Origin: CAWEFA01 sp963851385
GTDB taxonomy: Bacteria; Bacteroidota; Bacteroidia; Bacteroidales; DTGW01
DNA length: 64,000 bases
Direction of reading: 5' to 3'
Assembly (NCBI GenBank): GCA_963851385.1
Contig: CAWKPE010000028.1
Coordinates: 1 to 64,000 of the forward strand
The translations under genes and the position numbers were made by a program. The notes under the pieces are model-generated. The model ran no database searches. It saw only the letters and a list, made by a program, of their open reading frames with translations, and was not told where the DNA came from. Shown one piece after another: positions 50,070 through 60,254 of this stretch. Numbering within the stretch: the first letter of the stretch is position 1; each line of letters starts with the position of its first letter.

Positions 50070-50573
50070 ATGAATCAGGATATTACAATATTGATTATTG
50101 ACGATGATACGTTGATGCAGAAAGTTATTGAGGCTAGTTTACTTAAAGATAATTATAAATTGCTTTTCGCTTCAGATGGGGAATCCGGACTCCAGGCAGC
50201 CCGTGAGCATATGCCTGACCTCATTTTGCTTGATATTGTTATGCCTGGCATTGACGGCTTCGAAGTCTGCAATCAAATGCGTAAGGATGATCTATTGCTG
50301 TACATACCTATTATCATGATTACTGCACTTGATGATCGTGATTCAAAAATTCAGGGACTGGAAGCCGGTGCAGATGATTATATTTGTAAACCTTTTGATA
50401 AGCTGGAGTTTAGAGCCAGAGTTCGAACAATTACGCGCTTAAACCGATATACTCGTTGGAGAAAAATTCACCAGCTACAGGAGCTGGTTGATGAAAAAAA
50501 TAAAATCATTGAATCTCAAACGCAGGAAATTGAAAAACTTAAAGCACAACTTCAAAAAATTGAACGCCACTGA
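50070..50573 (+). CDS. Single-domain response regulator with C-terminal coiled coil
   Basis: The 167-residue protein starts at the ATG 50070 (a TTG at 50049 is less likely). The CheY-like receiver has the acidic triad D11-D12-D13, phospho-acceptor D55 in LILLDIVMPG, T85 and K107 in CKPFD. No DNA-binding output domain follows, only a coiled coil (VDEKNKIIESQTQEIEKLKA), so it probably signals by protein contact. The partner kinase is not adjacent. Hpt and STAS proteins lie 130-830 bases downstream on the opposite strand and may belong to the same pathway. Confidence 0.88.
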   Translation: MNQDITILIIDDDTLMQKVIEASLLKDNYKLLFASDGESGLQAAREHMPDLILLDIVMPGIDGFEVCNQMRKDDLLLYIPIIMITALDDRDSKIQGLEAGADDYICKPFDKLEFRARVRTITRLNRYTRWRKIHQLQELVDEKNKIIESQTQEIEKLKAQLQKIERH

Positions 50574-50705
50574 TAATTAAATTCCTGAGATTTTCTTAAA
50601 GCTGATTAAAAATATTTTCTTAGTCTAAAGTTCTTTTTACGGATGCATGTAAACACGTCCAAATAACTCAACGGAATTTTTGAATAGAAGGTTTGAAAGG
50701 CTTTA

Positions 50706-51044
50706 TTATGAAAAGCTTTTTATGCAATCATCAAGATTAGTATAAATCTCAAATACATTGTGTAATTGCAGAAGCTTAAAAAGTTCCATTACTTCATGCG
50801 ATACATTACAGATTTTAAAGTAACCATAATTATTATTAGCTACTTTCATTACTGAAAGAAATACACCAAACCCGGAACTGTCAATAAATTGAACACCTTC
50901 AAGATTTAAAATCAGTTTTGTATTGGCCTTGTTAAAAAATCCTTTTAATTCTTCTTTAATAGGCTCTGAAACTAATGCATTGAGCCTTGACACGTTGTTA
51001 AACGATACCACTATGATATTGTTTATTTTTTCTGTCTTAAGCAT
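50706..51044 (-). CDS. STAS-domain anti-anti-sigma-like protein
   Basis: The 112 residues form a single STAS domain of the SpoIIAA/RsbV type, with the phosphorylatable serine S56 in VQFIDSSGFGVFL. In partner-switching systems the unphosphorylated form binds an anti-sigma kinase; a PP2C phosphatase reactivates it. Neither a kinase nor a phosphatase is present nearby. It lies 23 bases downstream of the Hpt gene, so the two form one operon. Confidence 0.85.
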   Translation of the reverse strand: MLKTEKINNIIVVSFNNVSRLNALVSEPIKEELKGFFNKANTKLILNLEGVQFIDSSGFGVFLSVMKVANNNYGYFKICNVSHEVMELFKLLQLHNVFEIYTNLDDCIKSFS

Positions 51045-51067
51045 ATAATAAGTATTAGTAGTTTTAA

Positions 51068-51406
51068 TTAAATTTTTGCGAAGTTTTTCAGTTCTTCAAC
51101 TGCAATGCGGCTATCTTCGTTGAATTTTTCAACCAATGACTTAAATGTGTCAACTTCTTTACCTTCACCAGCAATACGTTCTAATTTTTTGAGTTCTCCT
51201 TCTAATTCAGACATTCCCATTATTGCTACTGAAGATTTAGCTTTATGAGCCAGTCTGCTTAAGCTTAACCAATCTTTTTCCTTTAAAGCCAAATACATAT
51301 TATTCGATATTTCATCCACTTGTTCTATAAAAATGTCTATCATTTCTTTCATAACTTCGTTATTTCCACCTGACATATTTTTTAGATAGGTTAGATCTGT
51401 CTTCAT
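51068..51406 (-). CDS. Histidine phosphotransfer (Hpt) protein
   Basis: This 112-residue all-helical protein has the Hpt signature SRLAHKAKSSVAIMG, phospho-histidine H54. It would shuttle phosphate between a hybrid kinase and a response regulator such as the one at 50070. It is co-transcribed with the downstream STAS protein (23-base gap), linking two-component and partner-switching signalling. Confidence 0.85.
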   Translation of the reverse strand: MKTDLTYLKNMSGGNNEVMKEMIDIFIEQVDEISNNMYLALKEKDWLSLSRLAHKAKSSVAIMGMSELEGELKKLERIAGEGKEVDTFKSLVEKFNEDSRIAVEELKNFAKI

Positions 51407-51580
51407 ATTTTTTTTAATATCTATTGCAAATTCAATGTTAAAGATAACTTTTTCAAAATAAATATTTGGTGTAGATCTTAAAATTTTAATTAAAAATAAA
51501 TTAATTTTTTTACTTTTATCAATGAAAGCGCTGTTTATTTAGAATTGCTTCATAGCTTTATACTTTAAAAATATATTATT

Positions 51581-52642
51581 ATGTGCAGGAAGTTTCTCAT
51601 TGTCTGTGTTTTTTTGCAGGTACTCCCGTTTTTTGTTAGTGCACAACCTTCGCAGGGAAGCGGTGATGTAAATACATTTCTTAAAAAGAAAAATGCAGGA
51701 CTGGAATATAATAAAGGTATAGATAACATCAAGTCTGGTAAATATCAGGAAGCTCTGAACAACTTTAATGCAGCGATAACTGCAAATCCTTCTTTTGACA
51801 TGGCATATTTGCAAAGAGGAAAAGTAAAATTCCAACTTTCAGATTATAAAGGAGCTCTTGAGGATATAAATAAGGCACTTCAAATTAATAATAATTTAGG
51901 TGAAGCTTATTTTTGTTTAGGATATGCTAATCTAGTAACAGATACTGCACATGCAAAATTTGATTTGTTTGATAAAGCTGTTCAAAATGGATATACAGAA
52001 CCCTTTGTTTATTATTATAGAGGTATTACGAAAGCTTATAAAAAAGATTTTCAGGGAGCCGTCAATGATATTTCAATAGCAATTGAAAGAAAACCTGATT
52101 ATTCCATTGCATATTTTGACAGGGGTATTGTGAGATTTGTTACCAATGATTTTCAGGGTGCTGCTTATGATTTCAGACAGGCCTTATACTATGATTCAAC
52201 TTTGCTGAATGCTTACAATAATATGGCCAATGCCAAGACTCATACAGGCGATTACCAGGGAGCTGTTAATGATCTTACTAAACTTATTTTAAAAGATAAA
52301 AAGAATTTTATGGCTTTGAACAACAGAGGCAGCGCTAAATATCAATTAGGCGATTATCAAGGAGCTGCTGAGGATTTTAAAGCCTCTTTAAATCTTAATG
52401 AAAAATATGCATTAGCATATAGCAATTATGCTAATGATACGGCTAAACTAGGCGATTACAAAACTGCTATTGATTATCTGAACAAAGCAATAAAAATTTG
52501 TCCTGATCTTGCCATCGCTTTACTGAACAGAGGTCTTATTAAAGAACTCACAGGCGATTTGGACGGCGCCTGCAGCGATTGGAAATCGGCAGCTAAACTT
52601 GGAAATTCTGATGCTATTCGTTATGTTAAAGAATGCAAATAA
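51581..52642 (+). CDS. Secreted TPR-repeat protein
   Basis: The 353 residues have a signal peptide (MCRKFLIVCVFLQVLPFFVSAQ) and about eight TPR units (AYLQRGKVKFQLSDYKGALE; NNMANAKTHTGDYQGAVND; ALNNRGSAKYQLGDYQGAAED) to the C-terminus, ending with a variant repeat containing DLDGACSDWKSAAKLG. It lies 33 bases upstream of the PorE-like OmpA gene and is probably co-transcribed; a TPR scaffold of that complex is a plausible role. Confidence 0.88.
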   Translation: MCRKFLIVCVFLQVLPFFVSAQPSQGSGDVNTFLKKKNAGLEYNKGIDNIKSGKYQEALNNFNAAITANPSFDMAYLQRGKVKFQLSDYKGALEDINKALQINNNLGEAYFCLGYANLVTDTAHAKFDLFDKAVQNGYTEPFVYYYRGITKAYKKDFQGAVNDISIAIERKPDYSIAYFDRGIVRFVTNDFQGAAYDFRQALYYDSTLLNAYNNMANAKTHTGDYQGAVNDLTKLILKDKKNFMALNNRGSAKYQLGDYQGAAEDFKASLNLNEKYALAYSNYANDTAKLGDYKTAIDYLNKAIKICPDLAIALLNRGLIKELTGDLDGACSDWKSAAKLGNSDAIRYVKECK

Positions 52643-52675
52643 ATTATAATTATTTAAACTGGAATATTTTTCGTT

Positions 52676-54740
52676 ATGAAAATACTACAAATATTCATCA
52701 TCCTGACTGCTTTTAATCTTTTCTTTAGTAAGGATATTTTCTCTCAGGAGAATGTCAGGATACACAGGTCAGAATTTAAAATTAAAGAAGATGGTTTTAA
52801 AGAAGCCTGGAAAGCTGTAAGAAAAGGAAACAAGAATTACAGGTTTGGTGCTGCATCATATCGTTTGGCAAGAGAAAACTATTTAAAAGCTTATAAATAC
52901 AACGAAAAAAATGCTGAACTGAATTACAAAATCGGAATTTGTTATCTCTATTCAGATGATAAATTTCTTGCAATTAAATATTTAAAGAAGGCTTTCGAAT
53001 TAAATTCTGCAGTTACTGATGATATTCATTTCCAGCTGGCCCGCGCATATCACATGAGTCTGGATTTCGATAATGCTATTAAAGAATATACTACATTTAA
53101 GTCCTCAATTTCTGAACGCAAACTAAAAAAGCTTGATGTAAATATTGACAAATGTATAAGCGAATGTGAGACTGGAAAGAGTCTAGTGAGCCAACCTCAA
53201 AGAGTTGTTATCCAGGATATGGGAAAGTTAATTAATTCTGAATATGATGATTATTATCCTGTGATTGATTCAAAAGAAGAAACCATGTACTTTACTTCGA
53301 GAAGACCTGGTATAAATAATACCAAAAGAAATTACTATGATAAAAAATTCAGTGAAGATATTTATATGGTGAAAAAAAGAGGTAAAGAATGGGGTATAGC
53401 GCAACTATTAAGCAAAAAACTGACAACAAAACGCAGTGAAGCTGCTGTAGCTCTTTCACCAAATGACAGTATTCTTTATATCTTCAAAAGCAATGGCAAT
53501 GGAAATATTTATTACACAAGCATGAAGAACGGAAAATGGAGAAGTCCAAGTGCATTCAGACATATAAATTCGCGCTATCGTGAAACTTCAATGTGTATTT
53601 CTCCGGACGGAAAAAAATTATTCTTCGTCAGTGACAGAAAAGATGAAAACGCAGTAGGTGGAAAGGATATTTATGAATGCGATTTAAATGCAAAAGGCAA
53701 GTGGTCAAAACCTAAAAATCTTGGACCACCCATTAACACTCCAGACAATGAAGAAGGTGTTTCTATTTCAAGAGATGGTAAAACACTTTATTTCTCTTCA
53801 AAGGGTCATCCGGGAATGGGCGGATATGATATTTTTTCTTCAACTCTTGGAGATAATGGTAAATGGTCAGATCCGGTCAACATGGGTTATCCTATCAATA
53901 CTCCTGATGACGATTTATTTTTTTCCATGATGGGCAATGGAAAAGTAGCATATTTATCTTCTAACCGTGAGCAAGGAATTGGAGGAAAAGACATTTACAA
54001 AATAGTTTTCCTGGGAGCTGAAAAAGAAATGGTTATGATAAAAGAAAACAGTCCTTTTGCTTTCGAAATATACGATACAAAAACATTGTTCAGGAAACCA
54101 CCAGAATACCTGACCGTTGATTCATCAATAATTCTCACTGGCCGGGTACTCGATTCTGAAACAAAAACAGGTATCCTGGCAAAACTACAATTTATAGATT
54201 CCGAAAAATCCAGCGTTGTATCGACTTTGATCTCTGATACAGCGGGTAATTATAAAACGCGTTTACCTGAAAAGAAAATATATGGAGTTGAAATCACGGC
54301 AAAAGGTTATTTATTTTTTCTTGATGTAGTAGATATTAAGAAAGCTACATACAGATGTTGTCAATAAAGATTTCTTCCTTCAGAAACTGGAAGTTGGTGC
54401 TAAGGTAGTATTGAAAAATATCTTTTTCGAGACTGCTAAAGCCAACCTGAAAGAAGAATCATATCAGCAATTGAATACGGTTGTTGAGTTCATGAAAGAC
54501 AATCCTACATTGAAACTTGAAATTTCAGGCCATACAGATAATGTTGGCGGTCTTGCTTATAATATGAAATTATCCGAATCCCGTGCCAAAGCAGTCGTAA
54601 ATTATATGGTATCTCAAGGAATTGATGCATCACGACTGACATTTAAGGGATATGGCCCCAAACAACCGGTTGCACCTAACACGACAGCTGCAGGCAAAGC
54701 CCAGAACAGGAGGGTTGAATTCAAGATAACCGGGAAATAA
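52676..54740 (+). CDS. PorE-like OmpA-family protein (TPR, PD40, CRD, OmpA), one frameshift
   Basis: The frame is intact from 52676 to about 54350, then an extra T (54350) shifts it; the rest reads on from there to 54740. The corrected protein has about 687 residues. Order: signal peptide, TPR helices (about 45-165), PD40 propeller (ETMYFTSRRPG, GKKLFFVSDRKDENAVGGKDIYE, GKTLYFSSKGHPGMGGYDIF), a carboxypeptidase-regulatory-like domain (LTGRVLDSETKTGILA), then OmpA (IFFETAKANLKEES, LKLEISGHTDNVGG, AQNRRVEFKITGK). The architecture equals PorE and the 29306 protein. The break falls between the CRD and OmpA domains; if real it would remove the cell-wall anchor. I treat it as one gene because every domain is preserved. 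Confidence 0.85.
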
Positions 54741-54744
54741 TAAA

Positions 54745-54830
54745 ATTGGAAACCGGAAACCGGAGACCGGAAAATGGAAACTAAAAAAAGGTATAGGGTC
54801 AAGGGAAAAAGGTAAAAGGTAAAAGATGAG
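54745..54830. repeat. Low-complexity purine-rich tandem repeats
   Basis: GGAAACCGGA-type units repeat at about 54748-54775, followed by AAAAGGTAAAAGGTAAAAG-like runs. No gene was recognised between 54741 and 54925. Confidence 0.5.
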
Positions 54831-54925
54831 ATTAATAACTTTTTAATGACGACGGCAAACTGCTGACTAAAGGAATATGCAAAATTAAAAAGCTAATAGC
54901 CTACAGCCTAATCGTCTATATTTAA

Positions 54926-55423
54926 TTATTCAACCACCGGTCTGTATATATAAATTTTCCCTTTTTTGATAGTGCTTAATACCAACCTGCTTACGCCAAC
55001 TTTTCTACCGGAAAATCCGGTATTTTGATGAGCAATAATATAGTCACCTTTGCCATTTACTTTATATACAATTGCAGTGTGTTGTCCCATGGTTTCTCGT
55101 TTAATCTCATAACCATTTTTATTTTCTTGCTTAATTTCCGTTAAAACGTTTTTAAATTGAATAATATCACCGGGAAAAATAGTATCCTTTTTAGGATTTA
55201 ATAATTTCCCATATTTAAATTCCCTATCCCACTTTGCATTTACCAGTATTAAGGCCTCATTGGCTAAATCCCAGCATTCACCTCTATCCACAGTTTTACC
55301 TATAACTGATTCAACATATTTTACAATTGTCTTATTTGCTTTTGGAATATTGTCTTGTGCTAACAAATCAAAGCCATATAATGTAAAAGCGAAAAAAATA
55401 ATTGCAAGTTTATAATTCTTCAT
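54926..55423 (-). CDS. Secreted NlpC/P60- or CHAP-like putative amidase
   Basis: The 165-residue protein has a signal peptide ending LLAQ and a Cys/His arrangement like papain-fold cell-wall enzymes: RGECWDLANEAL with the likely nucleophile Cys49, GQHTAIVYKVNGKGDYIIAH with the likely His, and a DIIQFKN strand (CHAP/NlpC proteins have PGDIIxF at this point; here FPGDIIQF). Activity on peptidoglycan is inferred, not proven. It is followed upstream by the disrupted unknown gene at 55436 on the same strand, 13 bases away, suggesting an operon. Confidence 0.55.
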   Translation of the reverse strand: MKNYKLAIIFFAFTLYGFDLLAQDNIPKANKTIVKYVESVIGKTVDRGECWDLANEALILVNAKWDREFKYGKLLNPKKDTIFPGDIIQFKNVLTEIKQENKNGYEIKRETMGQHTAIVYKVNGKGDYIIAHQNTGFSGRKVGVSRLVLSTIKKGKIYIYRPVVE

Positions 55424-55435
55424 AAAATAATCTGA

Positions 55436-56321
55436 TTAAAAATTAATTACTGCATCCGTTAACAGTTCCTGGTACTTTGGATCGAGTTTGTCTTTCCAAC
55501 CTATTAAATATTGCGTAAACTCACCAATATTCAATTCATTTATATTTTTTGCATAAGGATCAAGCATAATATCATTAGGAAATTCCTTTTGCGCAAAATT
55601 TATTTTTTTTTCTTTGTGACGATAAGTTGATTTATAAAGTGGGGCTGCTCCATATAAAGCTAAAATATTGTGAGCTATTTCAGCCGGATATTTGTAACTA
55701 ACGATAGCAAATTCAACATCGTCAGTATTATATATGTTTACTGGCACAGAAATATCAACACGATAATAATTGTTAACCATAAATATCAGAGCCACGCTCT
55801 CCAATTTATTATCGTCACGAAGATATGCTACCAACCTTTCTTTATTCTTAGGATTTTTTATCTCAGGAATACCATCTTTGTCAGGAATATTAAAAGTTGA
55901 ACCAACTTTTTTAGCAATTGCATCTGCCCAAAGATTTAAATCTTTAAAACCCTGTTTTAAACCAGAGGCTTTTAATGTTTTTTCAACCGTACCCTGAGGT
56001 AAATTTCTTTTTACCGGAGTGTATGGTTTTCCAATGTAGTAATTTGCCCTAATCCGCAACGTGATATTATTCTTTATAGCTTGCTTATTTAGCCATGTAA
56101 TTGCAGTATTAATTGAATCCAGAGTTGAAACGAATATCAAATTCTGTCCAGGGAGAAGTTTCTTTTGAATCAACAAAGATAAAATAGGCTAGTACATCGT
56201 TTTTTAAGTCTTTGCAGACATTTTTGTACATCCCATTCCTGTAATCAATTCTGTGAAATCCAATGGATGTAAGTACAATTAGACCTAGGAAAGAAATCAA
56301 AATCCTTGTTAAACCCTTCAT
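55436..56321 (-). CDS. Protein of unknown function, one frameshift near the N-terminus
   Basis: Two overlapping frames join into a protein of about 294 residues if one extra base near 56128-56130 is removed. The N-terminal part has a membrane anchor or signal (MKGLTRILISFLGLIVLTSI) and continues FIFVDSKETSPWTEFDIR; the other frame continues STLDSINTAITWLNKQA to the end (YQELLTDAVINF). Other recognisable pieces are GTVEKTLKASGLKQGFKDLN and LYKSTYRHKEKKINFAQ. I recognise no family. Read from the second frame alone it starts at 56176 without a signal peptide, which is less plausible. It precedes the NlpC/P60-like gene by 13 bases. Confidence 0.55.
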
Positions 56322-56545
56322 TATTCAATAATTAATTGCACAATTCTACAAAGTTAAGAAAGAGGAGTGAAACCTCCATGTTTATGAGACTAAATTTAAT
56401 TGGGCAAACTATGTTATTTCGCATGATTAAGAGATTAAGGTTCAAAAGTTTCAAGTTTAGAAGTTTTAAGTTCATTGATTTCCGGCATCCTGTCAAATAT
56501 CTAATATCCAGTATCAATTATTACATAGTTTTACTTTATTTTTCT

Positions 56546-57184
56546 TCATAATTGCTTCTGAAAGAAAACACAAATTTCCTGCAACCCGCATTCATTGCAT
56601 TTTGGTTTTCTGGCTATGCAGATATACCTGCCATGTAAAAGAAGCCAATGGTGAGTATTAAGTATAATTTCTGGAGATAAGTATTTAATCAATTGCTTTT
56701 CACATTCAAGTGGATTTTTAGCATTTCTTGTCAGACCTATTCGTGCTGAAACCCTGAAAATATGCGTGTCTACTGCTAATACAGGTTTTTTAAAAAGTAC
56801 AGAAGCCAGAACATGAGCTGTTTTGCGTCCTACTCCAGGCAATTCCTGAAGTGTTTCCGGATCCGAAGGCATTTGAGAATTAAATTTCTCGACAAGCATC
56901 TTTGCCATGCCTGATAAATGTTTTGCCTTATTATTAGGATATGAACAGCTTTTTATTGTTTCGAATATTTCTTCAATTTTAGCTTTTGCAAGTATCCTAG
57001 GATTTGGAAAACGACTGAAAAAATGTGGTGTAATAATGTTAACGCGTTTATCCGTACATTGCGCTGAAAGAATAACTGCAACTATCAATTCATATGGATT
57101 TTGATAAATTAATTCCGTTTCAGCAATTGGCATAGCTTTTTTAAAATACTCAATTACCTTTTTAAAACGTTCTTTAGTAGTCAT
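56546..57184 (-). CDS. nth: Endonuclease III
   Basis: This DNA glycosylase/AP lyase removes oxidised pyrimidines. The 212 residues have the helix-hairpin-helix LPGVGRKTAHVL with catalytic K121, catalytic D139 in AVDTHIFRV, and the C-terminal [4Fe-4S] ligands C189, C196, C199 and C205 in the exact C-X6-C-X2-C-X5-C spacing. All key residues are intact. It is monocistronic and divergent from the POTRA/barrel gene. Confidence 0.95.
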   Translation of the reverse strand: MTTKERFKKVIEYFKKAMPIAETELIYQNPYELIVAVILSAQCTDKRVNIITPHFFSRFPNPRILAKAKIEEIFETIKSCSYPNNKAKHLSGMAKMLVEKFNSQMPSDPETLQELPGVGRKTAHVLASVLFKKPVLAVDTHIFRVSARIGLTRNAKNPLECEKQLIKYLSPEIILNTHHWLLLHGRYICIARKPKCNECGLQEICVFFQKQL

Positions 57185-57321
57185 GCTAAAAAAATTGGTC
57201 CCGAAATATAAACTTAATTTTAATATTGTTGAACTTTAAAAGAATAAGATATATTTGAACTCTTTTTTCGAAATATATATTAGTGTTTTTAAAGTTTTGA
57301 GAAAGAGTTGATTTTTACTAA

Positions 57322-59295
57322 TTGTACCAAAATATAAAATTCATTAAAAAGAAAACATCATATATCATTGCAATTCTATTAATTGGCATTAGCACTGCAA
57401 AAACACAAGAAATTGCGACAAAGCTAAATGTTGTAAAACTTAAGGCTGGCCAAGTTCTATATGCTGATGACAGAATTATACTTGCCAGAAACGATACTGT
57501 CATCAAACTTCCTATTACAGTAGATTTTTACATTAAAAATGGGAACAGCAGCAACCTGGATTCAATTTATCTTGGACTTCAGGAAAAAATATATAAAAAT
57601 CGCTGGTTAAGGGAACTTCATAATATTATAATTCTTCCATCAGAAAATGAAAAATATAGTGACACTATTCAGACACAAAAGAGTGAAGTTCCTTTCCTTA
57701 AATATAGAAATTTGATAATAAGAAAAATCATACTTCAAAAGCTTGATGTTTTTGGGCCGACAGTTTATTCTCCAAATCGACCAGCCAGAACCTTGGTTGG
57801 TAAAGCATGTAATAAAATTCATATTAAAACGAGAGACGGAGTAATTTATAACCATCTTTTATTTAAAGAAGGACAGTCTATTGATCCCATTACATTAGCA
57901 GATAATGAACGTATTTTGCGTGATCTTCCTTTTATAGAAGACGCAAGGATTAGAATTGAAAACATTTCAGCAAAAGGCGATTCTGCAGATGTCATTATAA
58001 TTACTAAAGATACCTGGTCCATTGGATTCGATTTTACTACTCCTGATTTTAAAAACCTTTATTTGGATGTGTGGGATAACAATATTATTGGATCTGGTCA
58101 GGAAATTAATAACCAGGTTTACCGTAACCCCGGGAAGAAGCCTTACTCAGGTTTGGATGGATATTATATATTAAGAAATATTAATGGAACATTTATTAAC
58201 TGCAGGATTGGTTACAGTGCTTTTGGCTCTGAAGGTTTTAATGTTGACATTACCAGAGATTTTCTTACTCAACGAACTAAATATGCAGGTGAACTTTTTT
58301 TTGAGAAAATGAATACGGATTCATTAATACAAAACCAATTAAATCAATATGTTTATGTACCAGTTGATGGAACTCGCACTAATTTTTGGATTGGACGAGC
58401 TTTTCAAATTCCGCAACTTAGCCTTAGCTCAACGAGTATAAGTAATTTTATTATATCAGCAGGAATATACAATAATAACTTTACAACCCGACCAGAGGTT
58501 ACGGAAGATACAAGGTATTCTTTTCAAAATAAAACATATTATTTATTCAGCTATGCTTTTTCTAATCAGGGTTATTATAGATCTAACCTTATTTACGATT
58601 TTGGCAGAACTGAAGATATACCCTATGGTTTTTTAATTAAGTTTACTCATGGGATTGAAAGAAATGAATTCTTTAATAGATTTTATAACGGATTCTCAAT
58701 ATCTGAAGGAAATTATTTAGGTAATTTAGGATATTTACAATTGGGTTTTGCTCTGGGAGGATTTCTAAAACAAGACGATTTTGAACAAGGTGTATTAAAT
58801 TTAAACTCCAACTTTTTTACAAACTTATTAGTATTAGATGCTTTCAAGCTCAGACACTTTGTTAACGTTAGCTTTACCAAAGGTTATAATCGTTTCAAAG
58901 ACGAACTATTGGATATTAATGGCCTTGGCGGTATTCAAGGTTATGAAAATGATTCTGCAAAAGGAACGCAAAAACTTTCAATAAATTTTGAAAGTGTTTG
59001 TTTCACTCCTCTATATATAGCTGGATTTAGATTTGCAATTTTTGGTTTTGCTGATTTCGCATTTATTGGCAGAACAACTAATAATATTTTTAAAAATACT
59101 CTTTATTCTGGTTTTGGATTAGGTGTCAGGATTAGAAATGAAAAATTGGTATTTAAGACATTTCAAATACAACTTGCATTTTATCCCTGGTTACCAAGTA
59201 GTGCAAGCGGTCAATTTTTTACAATTACTGATGAATCCAAGTTTAGTATTTCAAATTTTAATATTAAATCTCCTGAGATTATTAAATTTCAATGA
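57322..59295 (+). CDS. POTRA-domain outer-membrane beta-barrel protein (BamA/TamA-like)
   Basis: The 657-residue protein starts at a TTG (57322); no ATG gives a better signal peptide than YQNIKFIKKKTSYIIAILLI. After a non-conserved N-terminal part, a single POTRA-like domain is seen (NHLLFKEGQSIDPITLADNERILRDLPFIEDARIRI...ADVIIITKDTWSI). A barrel of about 16 strands follows (GFDFTTPDFKNLYLDVWDNN; GLGGIQGYENDSAKGTQKLS, where a BamA-like loop is expected; GFGLGVRIRNEKLVFKTFQI). It is too short for BamA itself. Insertion or transport of an outer-membrane component is plausible but unproven. Confidence 0.75.
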   Translation: MYQNIKFIKKKTSYIIAILLIGISTAKTQEIATKLNVVKLKAGQVLYADDRIILARNDTVIKLPITVDFYIKNGNSSNLDSIYLGLQEKIYKNRWLRELHNIIILPSENEKYSDTIQTQKSEVPFLKYRNLIIRKIILQKLDVFGPTVYSPNRPARTLVGKACNKIHIKTRDGVIYNHLLFKEGQSIDPITLADNERILRDLPFIEDARIRIENISAKGDSADVIIITKDTWSIGFDFTTPDFKNLYLDVWDNNIIGSGQEINNQVYRNPGKKPYSGLDGYYILRNINGTFINCRIGYSAFGSEGFNVDITRDFLTQRTKYAGELFFEKMNTDSLIQNQLNQYVYVPVDGTRTNFWIGRAFQIPQLSLSSTSISNFIISAGIYNNNFTTRPEVTEDTRYSFQNKTYYLFSYAFSNQGYYRSNLIYDFGRTEDIPYGFLIKFTHGIERNEFFNRFYNGFSISEGNYLGNLGYLQLGFALGGFLKQDDFEQGVLNLNSNFFTNLLVLDAFKLRHFVNVSFTKGYNRFKDELLDINGLGGIQGYENDSAKGTQKLSINFESVCFTPLYIAGFRFAIFGFADFAFIGRTTNNIFKNTLYSGFGLGVRIRNEKLVFKTFQIQLAFYPWLPSSASGQFFTITDESKFSISNFNIKSPEIIKFQ

Positions 59296-59521
59296 ATTCT
59301 AATTAAGATGAACATTATGTCTTCTGTATTTTATTATTATTGCAATGACATATAATTCAAAAAATAATTTCTAATTATGAAATTATGTCAATGAACAAAA
59401 TGATCTAATGGCTGTTTCAACATTATAAAAGTTATTGATTCAGTAAATTTGATTCATTTTTTCTAAATTTATCAAATGAAAAAATATCATATTTAAAATG
59501 TAAAATCTAAAAAAATAAATT

Positions 59522-60154
59522 ATGTCTGTCTTAGTAGGAAAAACAGCTCCAGTTTTTAAAAGTAAAGCCGTAGTGAACGGTCATGAGATAGTTGACGATT
59601 TCTCTCTTCAGCAATATGTTGGTAAAAAATATGTAATATTCTTTTTTTATCCTGCTGATTTTACTTTCGTATGTCCAACTGAAATTATTGCGTTTCAGGA
59701 AAAAATTAAGCAATTTCAAAAATTAAATACCGTTGTTGTTGGCTGTTCAGTGGATTCTGAATTTTCTCATTGGAAATGGCTTCAAACAGAACTAAAAGAT
59801 GGAGGAATAAAAGGTGTTAAATACCCTTTAGTATCAGATCATTCAATGACCATTTCTGAAAATTATGATGTTCTGGCAGGAAAATTGGATATTGACGATA
59901 ACGGCGATACTGTTTTTATTGGATCGCCTATGGCATATAGAGGTTTGTTCTTAATAGATAAAGAAGGTATTGTGCGTCATCAGGTTGTAAATGACATGCC
60001 ACTTGGTCGCAATATAGATGAAGCTTTAAGGATGGTAGAAGCTCTTCAATTTTTTGAAAAAAATGGAGAAGTTTGTCCGGCTGACTGGCATCCAGGGGAA
60101 AAAGCTTTGAAACCAACACAAGAAGGAGTTGCCGAATATTTAGGTAAAAAGTGA
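59522..60154 (+). CDS. 2-Cys peroxiredoxin (AhpC/Prx family)
   Basis: The enzyme reduces hydrogen peroxide and organic peroxides. The 210 residues contain peroxidatic C51 in FYPADFTFVCPTEI and resolving C185 in GEVCPADWHPGEKA, the typical 2-Cys arrangement. It also has the YF-like C-terminal extension EGVAEYLGKK. No AhpF or thioredoxin reductase gene adjoins it. It is followed by a terminator at 60183, so it is monocistronic. In an organism with oxygen-sensitive PFOR, peroxide removal is a sensible function. Confidence 0.95.
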   Translation: MSVLVGKTAPVFKSKAVVNGHEIVDDFSLQQYVGKKYVIFFFYPADFTFVCPTEIIAFQEKIKQFQKLNTVVVGCSVDSEFSHWKWLQTELKDGGIKGVKYPLVSDHSMTISENYDVLAGKLDIDDNGDTVFIGSPMAYRGLFLIDKEGIVRHQVVNDMPLGRNIDEALRMVEALQFFEKNGEVCPADWHPGEKALKPTQEGVAEYLGKK

Positions 60155-60182
60155 CCTTTTCTTTATTTATAATTTTATATAG

Positions 60183-60216
60183 GCATCCCTTTGAGGATGC
60201 TTTCTTTATTTTTTTG
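60183..60216 (+). terminator. Rho-independent terminator after the peroxiredoxin gene
   Basis: GCATCC (60183-60188) pairs with GGATGC (60195-60200) over a 6-base loop, followed by a T-rich run. Confidence 0.7.
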
Positions 60217-60254
60217 CAAATAATAATTATTAACTTTCTTAATTAAGTTAATTT

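Noticed and set aside
54745..54830. Purine-rich short repeats as a possible ncRNA or array
   Set aside because: This is low-complexity degenerate sequence without a stable fold or regular unit.
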